From positions 434,001 to 498,000 of the forward strand of contig NZ_SOBN01000001.1 of assembly GCF_004365705.1 (NCBI RefSeq): DNA of 64,000 nucleotides. Direction: 5' to 3'. Of the stretch, positions 52,175-61,000 are shown in pieces. Every line of letters begins with the position of its first letter. Position 1 is the stretch's first letter. The notes under the pieces were generated by a model. The model made no database searches, was not told the origin of the DNA, and worked only from the letters and a program-made list of their open reading frames with translations. The position numbers were made by a program, and so were the translations under genes. This stretch comes from Streptomyces sp. 846.5. GTDB taxonomy: Bacteria; Actinomycetota; Actinomycetes; Streptomycetales; Streptomycetaceae.

Positions 52175-52183
52175 ATGGCAAAT
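52175..52183. promoter_or_regulatory. ATGGCAAAT half-site between iolG and GntR-SBP gene
   Basis: The 9-mer ATGGCAAAT is identical to one arm of the perfect palindrome before the alpha-mannosidase (53754-53779). It lies in an AT-rich patch 71 bp upstream of iolG, where a -10 region would be expected. Confidence 0.45.
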
Positions 52184-52287
52184 AAGTGCCCGCGGAAGTG
52201 CCGTCCCACAGCCGCCCCCTGCATCCGCCCGCCCGCCTGTCCTACGCTGCCACCTGGCGAGCCCCGCCCCAGCGACCGAGGAGACCG

Positions 52288-53718
52288 ATGCCGCCGCTCC
52301 AACCGACAGCGCTGTTCCACCAGCTCAAGGCACGCCTGCTGGAGGACATCCGCAACGGGCGGTACGGCCCCGACGGCCGGCTCCCCACCGAGCACGAGCT
52401 CTGCGAGCTCTACGGGCTCAGCCGCACTCCGGTGACCCGGGCCCTGTCCGAGCTGGCCCAGGAGGGGGTGGTGCTGCGGCACCGGCGGCGCGGGACCTTC
52501 GTCAATCCGCAGTGGCTGGCGGGCAGCGGTGAGACCCCCCGGCTGCGTGTGCTCGCCACCGGCACCACCGGCCCCGACCAGCTCAGACGCGCGGCGGGCG
52601 ACTGGGCCCGGCTCGACCTGGAGACGGTGGAGCTCCCCGAGCTGCACGACGCGTTCCTGCGCGCCGTCGCCGAGGGCCGCGGCCCCGACCTGGCGGTGCT
52701 CGACTCGGTCTGGGTGCCCGAGTTCGCCCGCGCCGGGTTCCTCACCCCGCTGACCGACCTCGACCCGGACTGGATCAAGGACGAGCACGACACCGACTTC
52801 CTCCAGCCCTTCCGCGACGCCTACCGCTTCGACGGCGCACTGGTCGCCGTCCAGGCCCCGTCCGACGTCACCGGCCTGTGGTACCGCCGGGACTCCCTGG
52901 CGCGCCTGGGCACCGAACCGCCCAGGACCTGGCGCGAGCTGCACGCCCTCGGCCGGCGCCTGGCCGAGGACTGCACCGGCGACGCCCATGCGCTGGCCCT
53001 GCCCGGGGGCCGCGCCGCCGCCGAGACCACGACCTACGCCCTGCTGGCGCTGCTGGCCGCCAACGGCGCCGGCGCCGTGCTGCGTGACGACGCCGTGGTG
53101 CTGGACAGCCCGGCGGCCGTGGAGACCATGCGCTTCCTGCGCCGCCTGGTGGACGAGGGCGTGGTCTCCCCCGAGGTCGTCGGCCACGCCAAGGACCAGG
53201 CTGTCCGGCTGCTGGCGCAGGGCCGGGCCGACCTGTGCGTCGGCGCCAGCTACCAGGCCGGCGACCTCGCCGAGGAGTCCGGGCTGCCGCTGGCCCGGGT
53301 GCACGAGCGCTTCGGCTTCGCGCCGATGCCGCGCGGACCGCACGGACGCTCGTCGGCGCTGTGCGGGGGGATGGCCTACCTGGTGCCGCGTCAGGCGAGG
53401 TATCCGCAGCAGGCGATGCGCTTGCTGCGGGCCGCGGTCGAACCGGACGCCCTGGTCCGGACCTGCCTGCTGACCGGGCAGCTGCCGCCGCGCCGCTCGG
53501 CCCTGGACGCCGTCTCGGCGGTCTCGCCCTTCCACGCCGAGACCGCGCCACTGCTGGCCGGAGCGGTGCTGCGCCCGTCGACCCCGGTGTATGCGCTGGT
53601 GTCGACACGGCTGCAGTCGCTCGCCGAGGACGTGATCACCCGCCGGCTCGGCCCGGCACCGGCGGTGGCCCGGGCCGGGGACACCATCAGCGTGATCACG
53701 GGGCTGCCCGAGCGCTGA
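52288..53718 (+). CDS. GntR-type DNA-binding domain fused to ABC solute-binding domain
   Basis: 476 residues, GAGGAG upstream. Residues about 8-75 are a GntR winged HTH: LFHQLKARLLEDIRNGRYGPDGRLPTEHELCELYGLSRTPVTRALSELAQEGVVLRHRRRGTFV, read in parts. Residues 85-476 are a bacterial extracellular solute-binding (SBP type 1) fold with LTDLDPDWIKDEHDTDFL, VAVQAPSDVTGLWYRRDSLARLG, PRTWRELHALGRRL and CGGMAYLVPRQARYPQQA. No signal peptide or lipobox, so it is cytoplasmic: a one-component regulator using a sugar-binding protein as sensor. The UTRA or FCD domain of ordinary GntR proteins is absent. Probably controls iolG operon and mannosidase. Confidence 0.85.
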   Translation: MPPLQPTALFHQLKARLLEDIRNGRYGPDGRLPTEHELCELYGLSRTPVTRALSELAQEGVVLRHRRRGTFVNPQWLAGSGETPRLRVLATGTTGPDQLRRAAGDWARLDLETVELPELHDAFLRAVAEGRGPDLAVLDSVWVPEFARAGFLTPLTDLDPDWIKDEHDTDFLQPFRDAYRFDGALVAVQAPSDVTGLWYRRDSLARLGTEPPRTWRELHALGRRLAEDCTGDAHALALPGGRAAAETTTYALLALLAANGAGAVLRDDAVVLDSPAAVETMRFLRRLVDEGVVSPEVVGHAKDQAVRLLAQGRADLCVGASYQAGDLAEESGLPLARVHERFGFAPMPRGPHGRSSALCGGMAYLVPRQARYPQQAMRLLRAAVEPDALVRTCLLTGQLPPRRSALDAVSAVSPFHAETAPLLAGAVLRPSTPVYALVSTRLQSLAEDVITRRLGPAPAVARAGDTISVITGLPER

Positions 53719-53727
53719 GAACAGATC

Positions 53728-53779
53728 TTGACATGCGGGCGGATCTCCCTGCACATTTGCCATCTCTGAATGGCAAATG
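53728..53779 (+). promoter_or_regulatory. Promoter and operator of alpha-mannosidase gene
   Basis: TTGACA at 53728-53733, with CACATT about 18 bp downstream as a possible -10. Overlapping and following it is CATTTGCCAT (53754-53763), 6 bp, ATGGCAAATG (53770-53779), perfect 10-bp arms. This is a classical repressor-over-promoter layout 14 bp ahead of the ATG. Confidence 0.7.
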
Positions 53780-53793
53780 CTGAGAGGCCGCCC

Positions 53794-56700
53794 ATGCGCA
53801 TCCGCACCGTCGACTCCACCGATCTGTTCCTCGGCCCCGCGCAGGCGCCGCGGCAGGTGGTACGGGTCACCCTCGTGGCCGGAGACCGAGGGGTGGCCGG
53901 ACCGGTACGGGTGCGCGTCGAGGGTCCGACCGTCACCACCCCGGTCGTCGAGACGGTGACCGGACTCGCCCCCGGCGAGGAGCGGGTGGTGGAGGTCGGG
54001 GTGCGGATCGCCGCCCCGCACAGCGAGGGCTCGGTGCACCGGGTGACCGCCGTGGCCGAGTCCGGCCAACCGCACGCCGCCGAACTGCACTCGACCGGCC
54101 TGCGGGCCACCGCGGAAGCGCGGATCGAGGCGGCCGCCACCGGCTGGACCATGTGGATGGTCTCCCACTTCCACTACGACCCGGTCTGGTGGAACACCCA
54201 GGCGGGCTTCACCGACCAGTGGCACCGGCTGCCCGATCTCCCCTGGGTGGCCGAGATGCGACTTCCCCATGTGCGGACCGCGTTCGACCTGGTCCGGGCC
54301 CATCTGGAGGCCGCCCGGCACGACCCCGACTACCGCTTCGTGCTGGCCGAGGCGGACTACCTCAAGCCGCACTGGGACGTCTTCCCCCGCGACCGCGCCG
54401 ACCTGCGCCGCTTCCTCAGGGAGGACCGGGTGGAGCTGGTCGGCGGCAACTACAACGAGCCCAACACCAACCTCACCCACCCCGAGTCCACGGTCCGCAA
54501 CGCGATCCACGGCATCGGCCTGCAGCGCGACGTGGTCGGCGGCGACCCGCGCTCGGCCTGGATGGTCGACGTCTTCGGCCACGACCCCTCGTACCCCGGA
54601 CTGATGGCCGACGCCGGACTCGACTCCTCCGCCTGGGCGCGGGGCCCGTTCCACATGCACGGGCCCCGCACGCACACCGGGGACATGACCCGGATGCAGT
54701 TCCCCAGCGAGTTCGAGTGGATCTCCCCCACCGGGCGGGGCGTGCTGACCCACTACATGGCCGGGCACTACACCGCCGGCTGGGCCCTGGAGCGCGTCTC
54801 CTCCGCCGAGGAGTCGATGGCGCGGGCCTACGAGCAGTTCAGCCGGCTCAAGCAGGTCGCCGCCACCCGCAATGTGATGCTCCCGGTCGGCCACGACCAC
54901 AACGTCCCCTCCCGCTGGTGCACCGTCGTGCACCGGGAGTGGGCCAAGCGCTACGTCTGGCCGCGTTTCGCCGTCGGCCTGCCCCGGGAGTTCTTCGGCG
55001 CCGTCCGGCAGGAGCTGGCCGAACGGGGCACCTCGCTCAGCCCGCAGACCCGCGACATGAACCCGGTCTACACCGGCAAGGACGTCTCCTACATCGACAC
55101 CAAGCAGGCCCAGCGGGCCGGCGAGGTGGCGGTGCTGGACGCCGAGCGGCTGGCCACCCTGGCGTCCCTGGTGGGCACCGACGCCGCGCCACGCCCCCGC
55201 TTCCCCGTCGAGGCGCTGGACAAGGCCTGGCGCCAACTGCTGTACGGGGCCCACCACGACGCCATCACCGGCACCGAGTCCGACCAGGTGTACCTGGACC
55301 TGCTGGGCGGCTGGCGGGAGGCCTTCGAGCTGGGCTCGGCGGTGCGCGACGCGGCCGTCGACCACCTGGCCGCCTGCGTGGACACCCGCGGCGGCGGACG
55401 GGCCGTGCTGGTCGTCAACCCGCTGTCGTGGACCCGCGACGCCATCGCCAGAGTCCGCCTGACGTACCCTCAGCCGGGCACCCCTGGGGTCGCGATCCAC
55501 GACACCGGCGGCTCCCCGGTCACCGCGCTGGCCGAGGGCGTACGGCGCCACCCGGACGGCACCCTGGCCGAGGTCACCCTCAGTTTCCTCGCCCGCGACC
55601 TCCCCTCGGTTGGCCACCGCCTGTACCGGGTGCTCGACAGCGCCGAAATCCCGGCCGGCTGGACTGCACGAACCGGACTGCGGCACGCGGAGAACGCCGC
55701 CTTCCGGATCGAGGCCGACCCGGCCCGGGGCGGAGCCCTGGACCGCATCCTCGACCGCCGAACCGGCCGGGAGCTGCTGCGCCCCGGCGCCCTCGGCGCC
55801 GAACTGCTGGTCCAGGACGAGCACCAGGACCACCCGCAGTGGAAGGAGGGCCCCTGGCACCTCCTGCCCAAGGGCCCCGGCCGCGCGGCGGGCGCACGGC
55901 CGGCCGAGGTACGCGTGGACGAGGGCCCGCTGGGTCAGCGCCTCGTCTCCACCGTCCGGATCGGCGAGGTGACGCTCACTCAGGAGGCCTACCTCTGGCA
56001 CGGTGTGGACCGCATCGACTTCCGCACCCAGGTCGACGGCTCGCTCGACAAGGAGCGCCTGCTGCGGGTCCGCTTCGGCCTGGACCTGCCCGGCGCGCTG
56101 CCGGTGGCCGAAGTGGGCTACGCCGTCGTCGGACGGTCCTTCGGCTTCCCGCAGTCCGACGCCTCCCCGCACCTGTGGGCGCTGGACAGCCCCGCGCACA
56201 CCTGGGCCGGGCTGAGCGCCACCGCCAGGATCGCCCTGCACGGTCCGAACGGCTCCCGGCAGGACCACGCCATCGGCATCGCCGAGGTGGTGGCACCCGA
56301 GGGCGGCGCGCACGCCGGAGAGGTCCGGGCGCTCCTGGTCCGGCTGGCCGGTCAGGGAGTGACCGCCACCTGCACCACGCCGGGCGGCCACCGCTACGGC
56401 TCGCTGGAGGTCGACTCCAACCTCCCGGACGTGCGGATCGTGCTCGGCGCGGACAACGCCTTCGCCGAAGCGGTCCTGAACGCGGTCGAGCCCGCCCAGC
56501 GCTGGGCCTACTGCGGCGAACTGGCCCGCGCCGGGCGGGTCTTCGTCCCGGCCGCCACCGCGCGCCGGGAGGCCTGGGTGCCCGACGCGGACCTGTGCGG
56601 GCCGCGCGACCTGCCAGTGCTGATCGTCTCCGGGCCCGAGGGTGAACTCGCTGACGCGATCGGCGCTTTGGCCGCCGACCTCGCCGACGGCGTCATCGAC

Positions 56701-58152
56701 GTGTCGCTGACCGCTGAACTGCCCGGCACCGCCGAGCCGTTCGAGGACTACTCGGCGGCCCTGCTCAACCGCGGCACCCCCGGCTTCGTTGCGGAGACCG
56801 ACGGCACGCTCTACCTCAACCTGATGCGGGCGCACACCGGTTGGCCCAGCGGCGTCTGGCTGGACGGCCCGAGGAGCACCGTCCCTGACGGCAGCAGCTT
56901 CTCCCAGCAGCACTGGACCCACACCTTCGACTACAGCCTGGTGGCCAGCCCCGGTGACTGGCGGCAGGCCGGATTCGTCCGCGCCGGGCAGGAGTTCAAC
57001 CACTCCCCCATCGCCCGCGAGACGGAAGAGCACGACGGAATCCTGCCGCCACGGGCGAGCCTGCTCTCAGTGGAACCCGCACAGGTCGTGCTGGCCGCCC
57101 TCAAGCCGCGCGGCAACCCGCGCGCCCCCGGCCTGCCGGACGCCTGCGACCCCGCGGACGGCGTGACGCTCCGACTGTACGAGTCCTCCGGGCAGCCTGC
57201 GGCGGCGCGGGTGCGCCTGCACGGCGGGCTGGTCGACCCGGCCCGCACCGACCTGCTGGAGGAGCGGGCAGTGCACGGCGCGCCGACCGAGCTCGACGGT
57301 GAGGTCACCCTCGGCCTGGCTCCCGCAGACGTGGCCACCCTGACCGGCCTCCCGGTCCTCGCGTCCCTGCTTGACCCCGAGACCCGCAGCGAGCCGTGGC
57401 GCGAGCCCGTCGAGCCGGTCTTCACCCGGTACTGGATGCACAACAAGGGACCCGCGCCGAGCGGCAACCTGCCGGTCACCGTGCATATCTCGCCGACCGC
57501 ACTGCGGCTGAACGCCGAGGCCGACAGTGCAGCACTGCAGATCACGGTCAGCTGCTCGGTACTGCCCGCGTCGGGAACGGTTACCCTGGACGTCCCCGAC
57601 GGCCTCGCCGTCGAACCGCATGACAGCCTCGACTACGACCTGGCCCCGGGCGGCTTCGCCGAGTTCGAGGTCTCCGTCCGAGCGGACGGCGGAGACCCCG
57701 GCACCTACTACCTGGGGGCCCGGATCCCGGACCATCTGGGCCAGTTGCTGGAGGACACAGTCGCCGTCGAGCTCGGGGCCACAGAGACGGACACCGACCA
57801 GGACTTCGTCCCCGTGCTCGGCGAACTCGGCCCACAAGGCCTGGCGCTGCCGCCCGGCGGCGAGGGCGACCTGCTGCTCCGGCTGACCGGCACGACACTC
57901 GGCGAGGTCCACGGCGAGGCCCAGCTGATCAGCCCGTACGGCACCTGGGGAGACGCCGCCGACCTCACCGTCACACCGTGGACCCAGCTCTTCACCGTCC
58001 CGGCGGGCAGCACGGCCGAGCTGCGCTTCCCCGTCCGTCTCGCCACGACTGCCCGTCCGGGCAACCGCAGTTGGGCCCTGGTGAAGCTGGCCTGCCACGG
58101 CACCGTCCGCTACACCCGAGCCGTACCGGTCGAGGTGGTCGACCGGCCTTGA
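53794..58152 (+). CDS. GH38 alpha-mannosidase, large form
   Basis: 1452 residues from the ATG at 53794 (GAGAGG upstream); the in-frame ATG at 53770 falls inside the operator. An N-terminal beta domain (1-110) precedes the GH38 core: VSHFHYDPVWW with zinc ligands H127 and D129, WMVDVFGHDPSYPGLM with nucleophile D259, and GAHHDAITGTESDQVY with ligand H488. Then the mannosidase middle and beta domains, and a C-terminal NEW3-like Ig domain (GTYYLGARIPDHLGQLLEDTVAVEL). No signal peptide, so cytoplasmic. Releases alpha-linked mannose from imported oligosaccharides. Longer than the usual 850 to 1050 residues. Confidence 0.9.
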   Translation: MRIRTVDSTDLFLGPAQAPRQVVRVTLVAGDRGVAGPVRVRVEGPTVTTPVVETVTGLAPGEERVVEVGVRIAAPHSEGSVHRVTAVAESGQPHAAELHSTGLRATAEARIEAAATGWTMWMVSHFHYDPVWWNTQAGFTDQWHRLPDLPWVAEMRLPHVRTAFDLVRAHLEAARHDPDYRFVLAEADYLKPHWDVFPRDRADLRRFLREDRVELVGGNYNEPNTNLTHPESTVRNAIHGIGLQRDVVGGDPRSAWMVDVFGHDPSYPGLMADAGLDSSAWARGPFHMHGPRTHTGDMTRMQFPSEFEWISPTGRGVLTHYMAGHYTAGWALERVSSAEESMARAYEQFSRLKQVAATRNVMLPVGHDHNVPSRWCTVVHREWAKRYVWPRFAVGLPREFFGAVRQELAERGTSLSPQTRDMNPVYTGKDVSYIDTKQAQRAGEVAVLDAERLATLASLVGTDAAPRPRFPVEALDKAWRQLLYGAHHDAITGTESDQVYLDLLGGWREAFELGSAVRDAAVDHLAACVDTRGGGRAVLVVNPLSWTRDAIARVRLTYPQPGTPGVAIHDTGGSPVTALAEGVRRHPDGTLAEVTLSFLARDLPSVGHRLYRVLDSAEIPAGWTARTGLRHAENAAFRIEADPARGGALDRILDRRTGRELLRPGALGAELLVQDEHQDHPQWKEGPWHLLPKGPGRAAGARPAEVRVDEGPLGQRLVSTVRIGEVTLTQEAYLWHGVDRIDFRTQVDGSLDKERLLRVRFGLDLPGALPVAEVGYAVVGRSFGFPQSDASPHLWALDSPAHTWAGLSATARIALHGPNGSRQDHAIGIAEVVAPEGGAHAGEVRALLVRLAGQGVTATCTTPGGHRYGSLEVDSNLPDVRIVLGADNAFAEAVLNAVEPAQRWAYCGELARAGRVFVPAATARREAWVPDADLCGPRDLPVLIVSGPEGELADAIGALAADLADGVIDVSLTAELPGTAEPFEDYSAALLNRGTPGFVAETDGTLYLNLMRAHTGWPSGVWLDGPRSTVPDGSSFSQQHWTHTFDYSLVASPGDWRQAGFVRAGQEFNHSPIARETEEHDGILPPRASLLSVEPAQVVLAALKPRGNPRAPGLPDACDPADGVTLRLYESSGQPAAARVRLHGGLVDPARTDLLEERAVHGAPTELDGEVTLGLAPADVATLTGLPVLASLLDPETRSEPWREPVEPVFTRYWMHNKGPAPSGNLPVTVHISPTALRLNAEADSAALQITVSCSVLPASGTVTLDVPDGLAVEPHDSLDYDLAPGGFAEFEVSVRADGGDPGTYYLGARIPDHLGQLLEDTVAVELGATETDTDQDFVPVLGELGPQGLALPPGGEGDLLLRLTGTTLGEVHGEAQLISPYGTWGDAADLTVTPWTQLFTVPAGSTAELRFPVRLATTARPGNRSWALVKLACHGTVRYTRAVPVEVVDRP

Positions 58153-58162
58153 CCATCGGGGC

Positions 58163-58954
58163 TCAACGGCCGTCGCTCACCAGGACCTGGTAGCGGCGGC
58201 CCACCGTCTGCCCCGGAGCGATCGCCAGCGGCCGCTCGAAGGCGAGAGCCGCGCCGACGCCGGGGTACTCGGCGATGCGGACGAACCAGCGGTCGTCGTC
58301 CTGCAGACCGCTGAAGGTCAGGGTGTAGGCGGCGTCCCCGGCACCGGCGGACACGGTCAGCGATGGCTGCGCCGATCCGTTGACCGCGTCCTCGGTGCGC
58401 AGCGGTCCGGCTGTGATCTGCGCGTCGGCGGACGGCGGGAGGCGCCAGAAGAACCCGCCGTAACCCGCGCCCTCCCCACGGCCGTTGGCGGCAGGGCTGC
58501 GCAGTTCGACGGGTGCGGCACCGGGGTTGGTCAGGGCGGTGGCCACGGTGAGCAGCCAACTTCGGCCGTCACCGATGTCCTCCGCGCGCAGGGTGCGCCG
58601 TTCCAGCAGCAGCGTCGCCCCGGTGCGGTCCGTCCAGCGCAGCTCCTCGTCCACCGCGTCGGCTGCCCGGCTGCGCCATCCGGTGTGCTCGATCCGGCCG
58701 TGGTCGTCCAACGGGACGTACCCCTGCCCGTGAACGTAGCTGCGGCCGCCCCAGAGGTTGGTCCCGGCCACGTCGGGCATGGCCAGGGACGCGCCCAGGT
58801 GCCAGCGGTGGTCCTCGGGCAGCAGGTCCGTCACGACAGTGCCGGCGAGGGTTCGCACCGGGTGCAGGTAGGGGCGGGGGACCAGGTCGGCCGCGAGGTC
58901 GGGGGCGATCACATAGTCGGCGACGGCATGCCGCCCCGCGTACAGGGTGATCAC
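58163..58954 (-). CDS. DUF6807 / PmoA-like protein
   Basis: 263 residues from the GTG at 58954, overlapping the upstream stop (GTGA). RPYLHPVRTLAGTVVTDLLPEDHRWHLGASLAMPDVAGTNLWGGRSYVHGQGYVPL (in parts) with several conserved His matches the family annotated DUF6807 or methane-oxygenase-PmoA-like. The name is historical and unrelated to methane oxidation. Members sit in sugar catabolic clusters with Gfo/Idh enzymes. Reaction unknown; a galactose-mutarotase-like beta sandwich is likely. Only 10 bp separate it from the converging mannosidase. Confidence 0.78.
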   Translation of the reverse strand: MITLYAGRHAVADYVIAPDLAADLVPRPYLHPVRTLAGTVVTDLLPEDHRWHLGASLAMPDVAGTNLWGGRSYVHGQGYVPLDDHGRIEHTGWRSRAADAVDEELRWTDRTGATLLLERRTLRAEDIGDGRSWLLTVATALTNPGAAPVELRSPAANGRGEGAGYGGFFWRLPPSADAQITAGPLRTEDAVNGSAQPSLTVSAGAGDAAYTLTFSGLQDDDRWFVRIAEYPGVGAALAFERPLAIAPGQTVGRRYQVLVSDGR

Positions 58955-60972
58955 TTCGCGGGCCCCCTCTCCGCAACGGTGAGCTGCAGCACGGGTTCGC
59001 CACGTTCGTCTCCGGCAGGATGGCCGATCAGCGCGGTGAAGTGGGGAGTGCGTACCAGCACACCCTGCTCCACCGACTCGGCCGTCACCCGGAACGGGCC
59101 GCCCTCCGCATCCTCGGCGGGACCGTAGCTCAGCGCGAACACGGCGAGGCCGGGCGGCGCTTCCGAGCCGAGCGGGTGGACGAGCACCTGGTTGGTCTGC
59201 GTGACGCGCCGCCAGCCGCTGTCCGGGTTGCCGTATCCGCGCGGGTCGTCGGCGAGCGCGAACGCCACCTGCTCCTGGGTCAGCCCGATCGTCTCCGGGC
59301 TGTTGAAGTGCGTCCGTCCCGCCGGCGGGTTGACCACCTGCAGACCAGCCGCAGCGGTGACGGCCATACCCCCCGCCAGCAGCGACCCCGCGCCCACCTC
59401 CAGGACCGCGCCCGGCCGTCCCAGGTCGAACGACGCGCCGCCCGGCTCGGACACGGCCACGATCTTGCGCTGCCGCTCGCCCTCGGCCTCGGCCTCGACG
59501 TAGGGCAGACCGGCGAGGAAGGCGAGTTCGGCGTCAGCGGGCAGGGGCGCACGGTCGAGTACCGCGACGACATGGATCCGCTCACCGTCGGAGACGTACA
59601 ACTGCTGCACTGCCAGCAGCACCTGATCGCGCGTCACCACCGCCTTGGTCACCAGCTTCGCGGCGAGCCCGGCAACGGACGCGTCGCGACTGCGCATCGG
59701 GCCGAGCGGGCGGGTGAGCAGCAGTGAGCGGCCGTCGGCATAGCGCACGACCGGCCCGATCCCGTGCTGGTGATCGGTGATCGACTCGATCACCACCGTT
59801 CCGCCCGCATCGATCTGATAGGGCGTCAATTCCTCGGTGAGTGAGACCGACGCCTTCCCGTGCCGCAGTGAGTACGGCGTGTGGTGCGGCACGTCGGCGC
59901 CCCGGTACCACTCGCCGTCGTCCTGCCAGAGCCACACGCTGGCGAAGGCGAAGTGCCCGCTGGGCGCCCCGGTCGCGGCGAGGGGGTAGTAGGAGACCCG
60001 CCGGTCGCCGAGGTAGCGGCCGAGGTCGGCGCGGATGTGCCGGCTGAAGAAGCGCAGGCCGAGCATGCCTTCGGAGCCGCAGTGCTGCTCGCTGTAGCGC
60101 GGGCCGCCGAAGTCGAACCCGCGGGCGGAGAGCCGGCATTCCAGGTGCCGTGCGATCTGCTCGCCGTCGTCGAGGAAGCACTGCTCTCTGCTGACGCGGT
60201 GGGCCTGCGCCAGGAAGGTCAGCGAGATCGGCACGTAGTTCTGGTCGTGTCCGGCACCGTGTTCCAGCGGCAGCAGAAAGCCCCGGTCGGGTACCCGGGC
60301 CGGCCGGATCACCTCGCTGTAGAGCGCCATGGCCTCCCCGGCGATCCGCTCCCCCTCCTTCTCCCGGTGCACGCCGCGCAGATGCCGTCCCAGCATCAGA
60401 CCGCCGGCCACCGCGCCGATCGCCTGGTTGGCGGTCTGCTGCGGGTTGAACAGGCTGACCTGGGTCAGCCAGCGCCAGTAGCCGACGGCGGTCTCGGTCA
60501 GTTCGGCGTACTGGCCCTCGGTCAGCAGTCCGCTGCCCAGCTCCAGCACATTGACCGCATGCAGCATGGCCCAGACCGTGCTCGGCCAGTCGCCGAAGGG
60601 GTGCTCGCCCGTCGCGGGCACATAGCGGGCGTAGGCTTCGCCGCTGTTGCGGATCCGGAGGAACGCCTCGCCGGGGTTGTCCGTCCGGAACACCCGGTGG
60701 GCCAGGAAGTAGTCCATGCTCCGCCGGACCGCGTCCACGAGCTCGGCGTCCCTGCGGTGGCCCCGGTGCCAGGCCAGACACAGCAAAGACGTCACGCCCA
60801 ACGACATGTCACCGATGTCGTCGTCGGCCGCCGGGTCCTCGAAGTTGCCGTCCGGCTGCTGGTGCAGCATCGCGGCGGCGACCGCGCCGTCCAGCACGGT
60901 CCTGAGACGGTCCGCGTCGACGGGCAGGTCGTGCACGGCAGCGTGCTGGCTCGGCAGGTACACCGGGTTCAT
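58951..60972 (-). CDS. 673-residue protein, probable carbohydrate-active enzyme of unknown family
   Basis: ATG at 60972 with GAGAGGGA upstream; the longer frame to 61131 overlaps the dehydrogenase. The N-terminal 330 residues look like an (alpha/alpha) toroid: MLHQQPDGNFEDPAADDDIGDMSLGVTSLLCLAWHRGHR, FGDWPSTVWAMLHAVNVLELG, HGAGHDQNYVPISLTFLAQAHR (in parts). The rest is beta-rich with YLGDRRVSYYPLAATGAPSGHFAFASVWLWQDDGEWYRGADVPHH. That arrangement resembles heparinase II/III-type lyases and GH88/105-like hydrolases, but I cannot assign a family. No signal peptide. Genuinely unassigned component of the sugar cassette. Confidence 0.7.
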   Translation of the reverse strand: MNPVYLPSQHAAVHDLPVDADRLRTVLDGAVAAAMLHQQPDGNFEDPAADDDIGDMSLGVTSLLCLAWHRGHRRDAELVDAVRRSMDYFLAHRVFRTDNPGEAFLRIRNSGEAYARYVPATGEHPFGDWPSTVWAMLHAVNVLELGSGLLTEGQYAELTETAVGYWRWLTQVSLFNPQQTANQAIGAVAGGLMLGRHLRGVHREKEGERIAGEAMALYSEVIRPARVPDRGFLLPLEHGAGHDQNYVPISLTFLAQAHRVSREQCFLDDGEQIARHLECRLSARGFDFGGPRYSEQHCGSEGMLGLRFFSRHIRADLGRYLGDRRVSYYPLAATGAPSGHFAFASVWLWQDDGEWYRGADVPHHTPYSLRHGKASVSLTEELTPYQIDAGGTVVIESITDHQHGIGPVVRYADGRSLLLTRPLGPMRSRDASVAGLAAKLVTKAVVTRDQVLLAVQQLYVSDGERIHVVAVLDRAPLPADAELAFLAGLPYVEAEAEGERQRKIVAVSEPGGASFDLGRPGAVLEVGAGSLLAGGMAVTAAAGLQVVNPPAGRTHFNSPETIGLTQEQVAFALADDPRGYGNPDSGWRRVTQTNQVLVHPLGSEAPPGLAVFALSYGPAEDAEGGPFRVTAESVEQGVLVRTPHFTALIGHPAGDERGEPVLQLTVAERGPAK

Positions 60973-61000
60973 GGGTCCGGTCCCTCTCAGGTCGTCGAGA

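Noticed and set aside
51103-57033. Minus-strand open frame of 1976 codons through the alpha-mannosidase
   Set aside because: Only the first 333 codons upstream of 51103 (iolG) are real. The rest is a low-complexity Gly/Arg/Val shadow opposite the GH38 gene, whose zinc and nucleophile motifs are unmistakable.
58163-58954. True methane monooxygenase subunit (PmoA name)
   Set aside because: The family label is historical; the sequence is soluble, beta-rich and sits in a sugar cassette, with no membrane helices as in PmoA.
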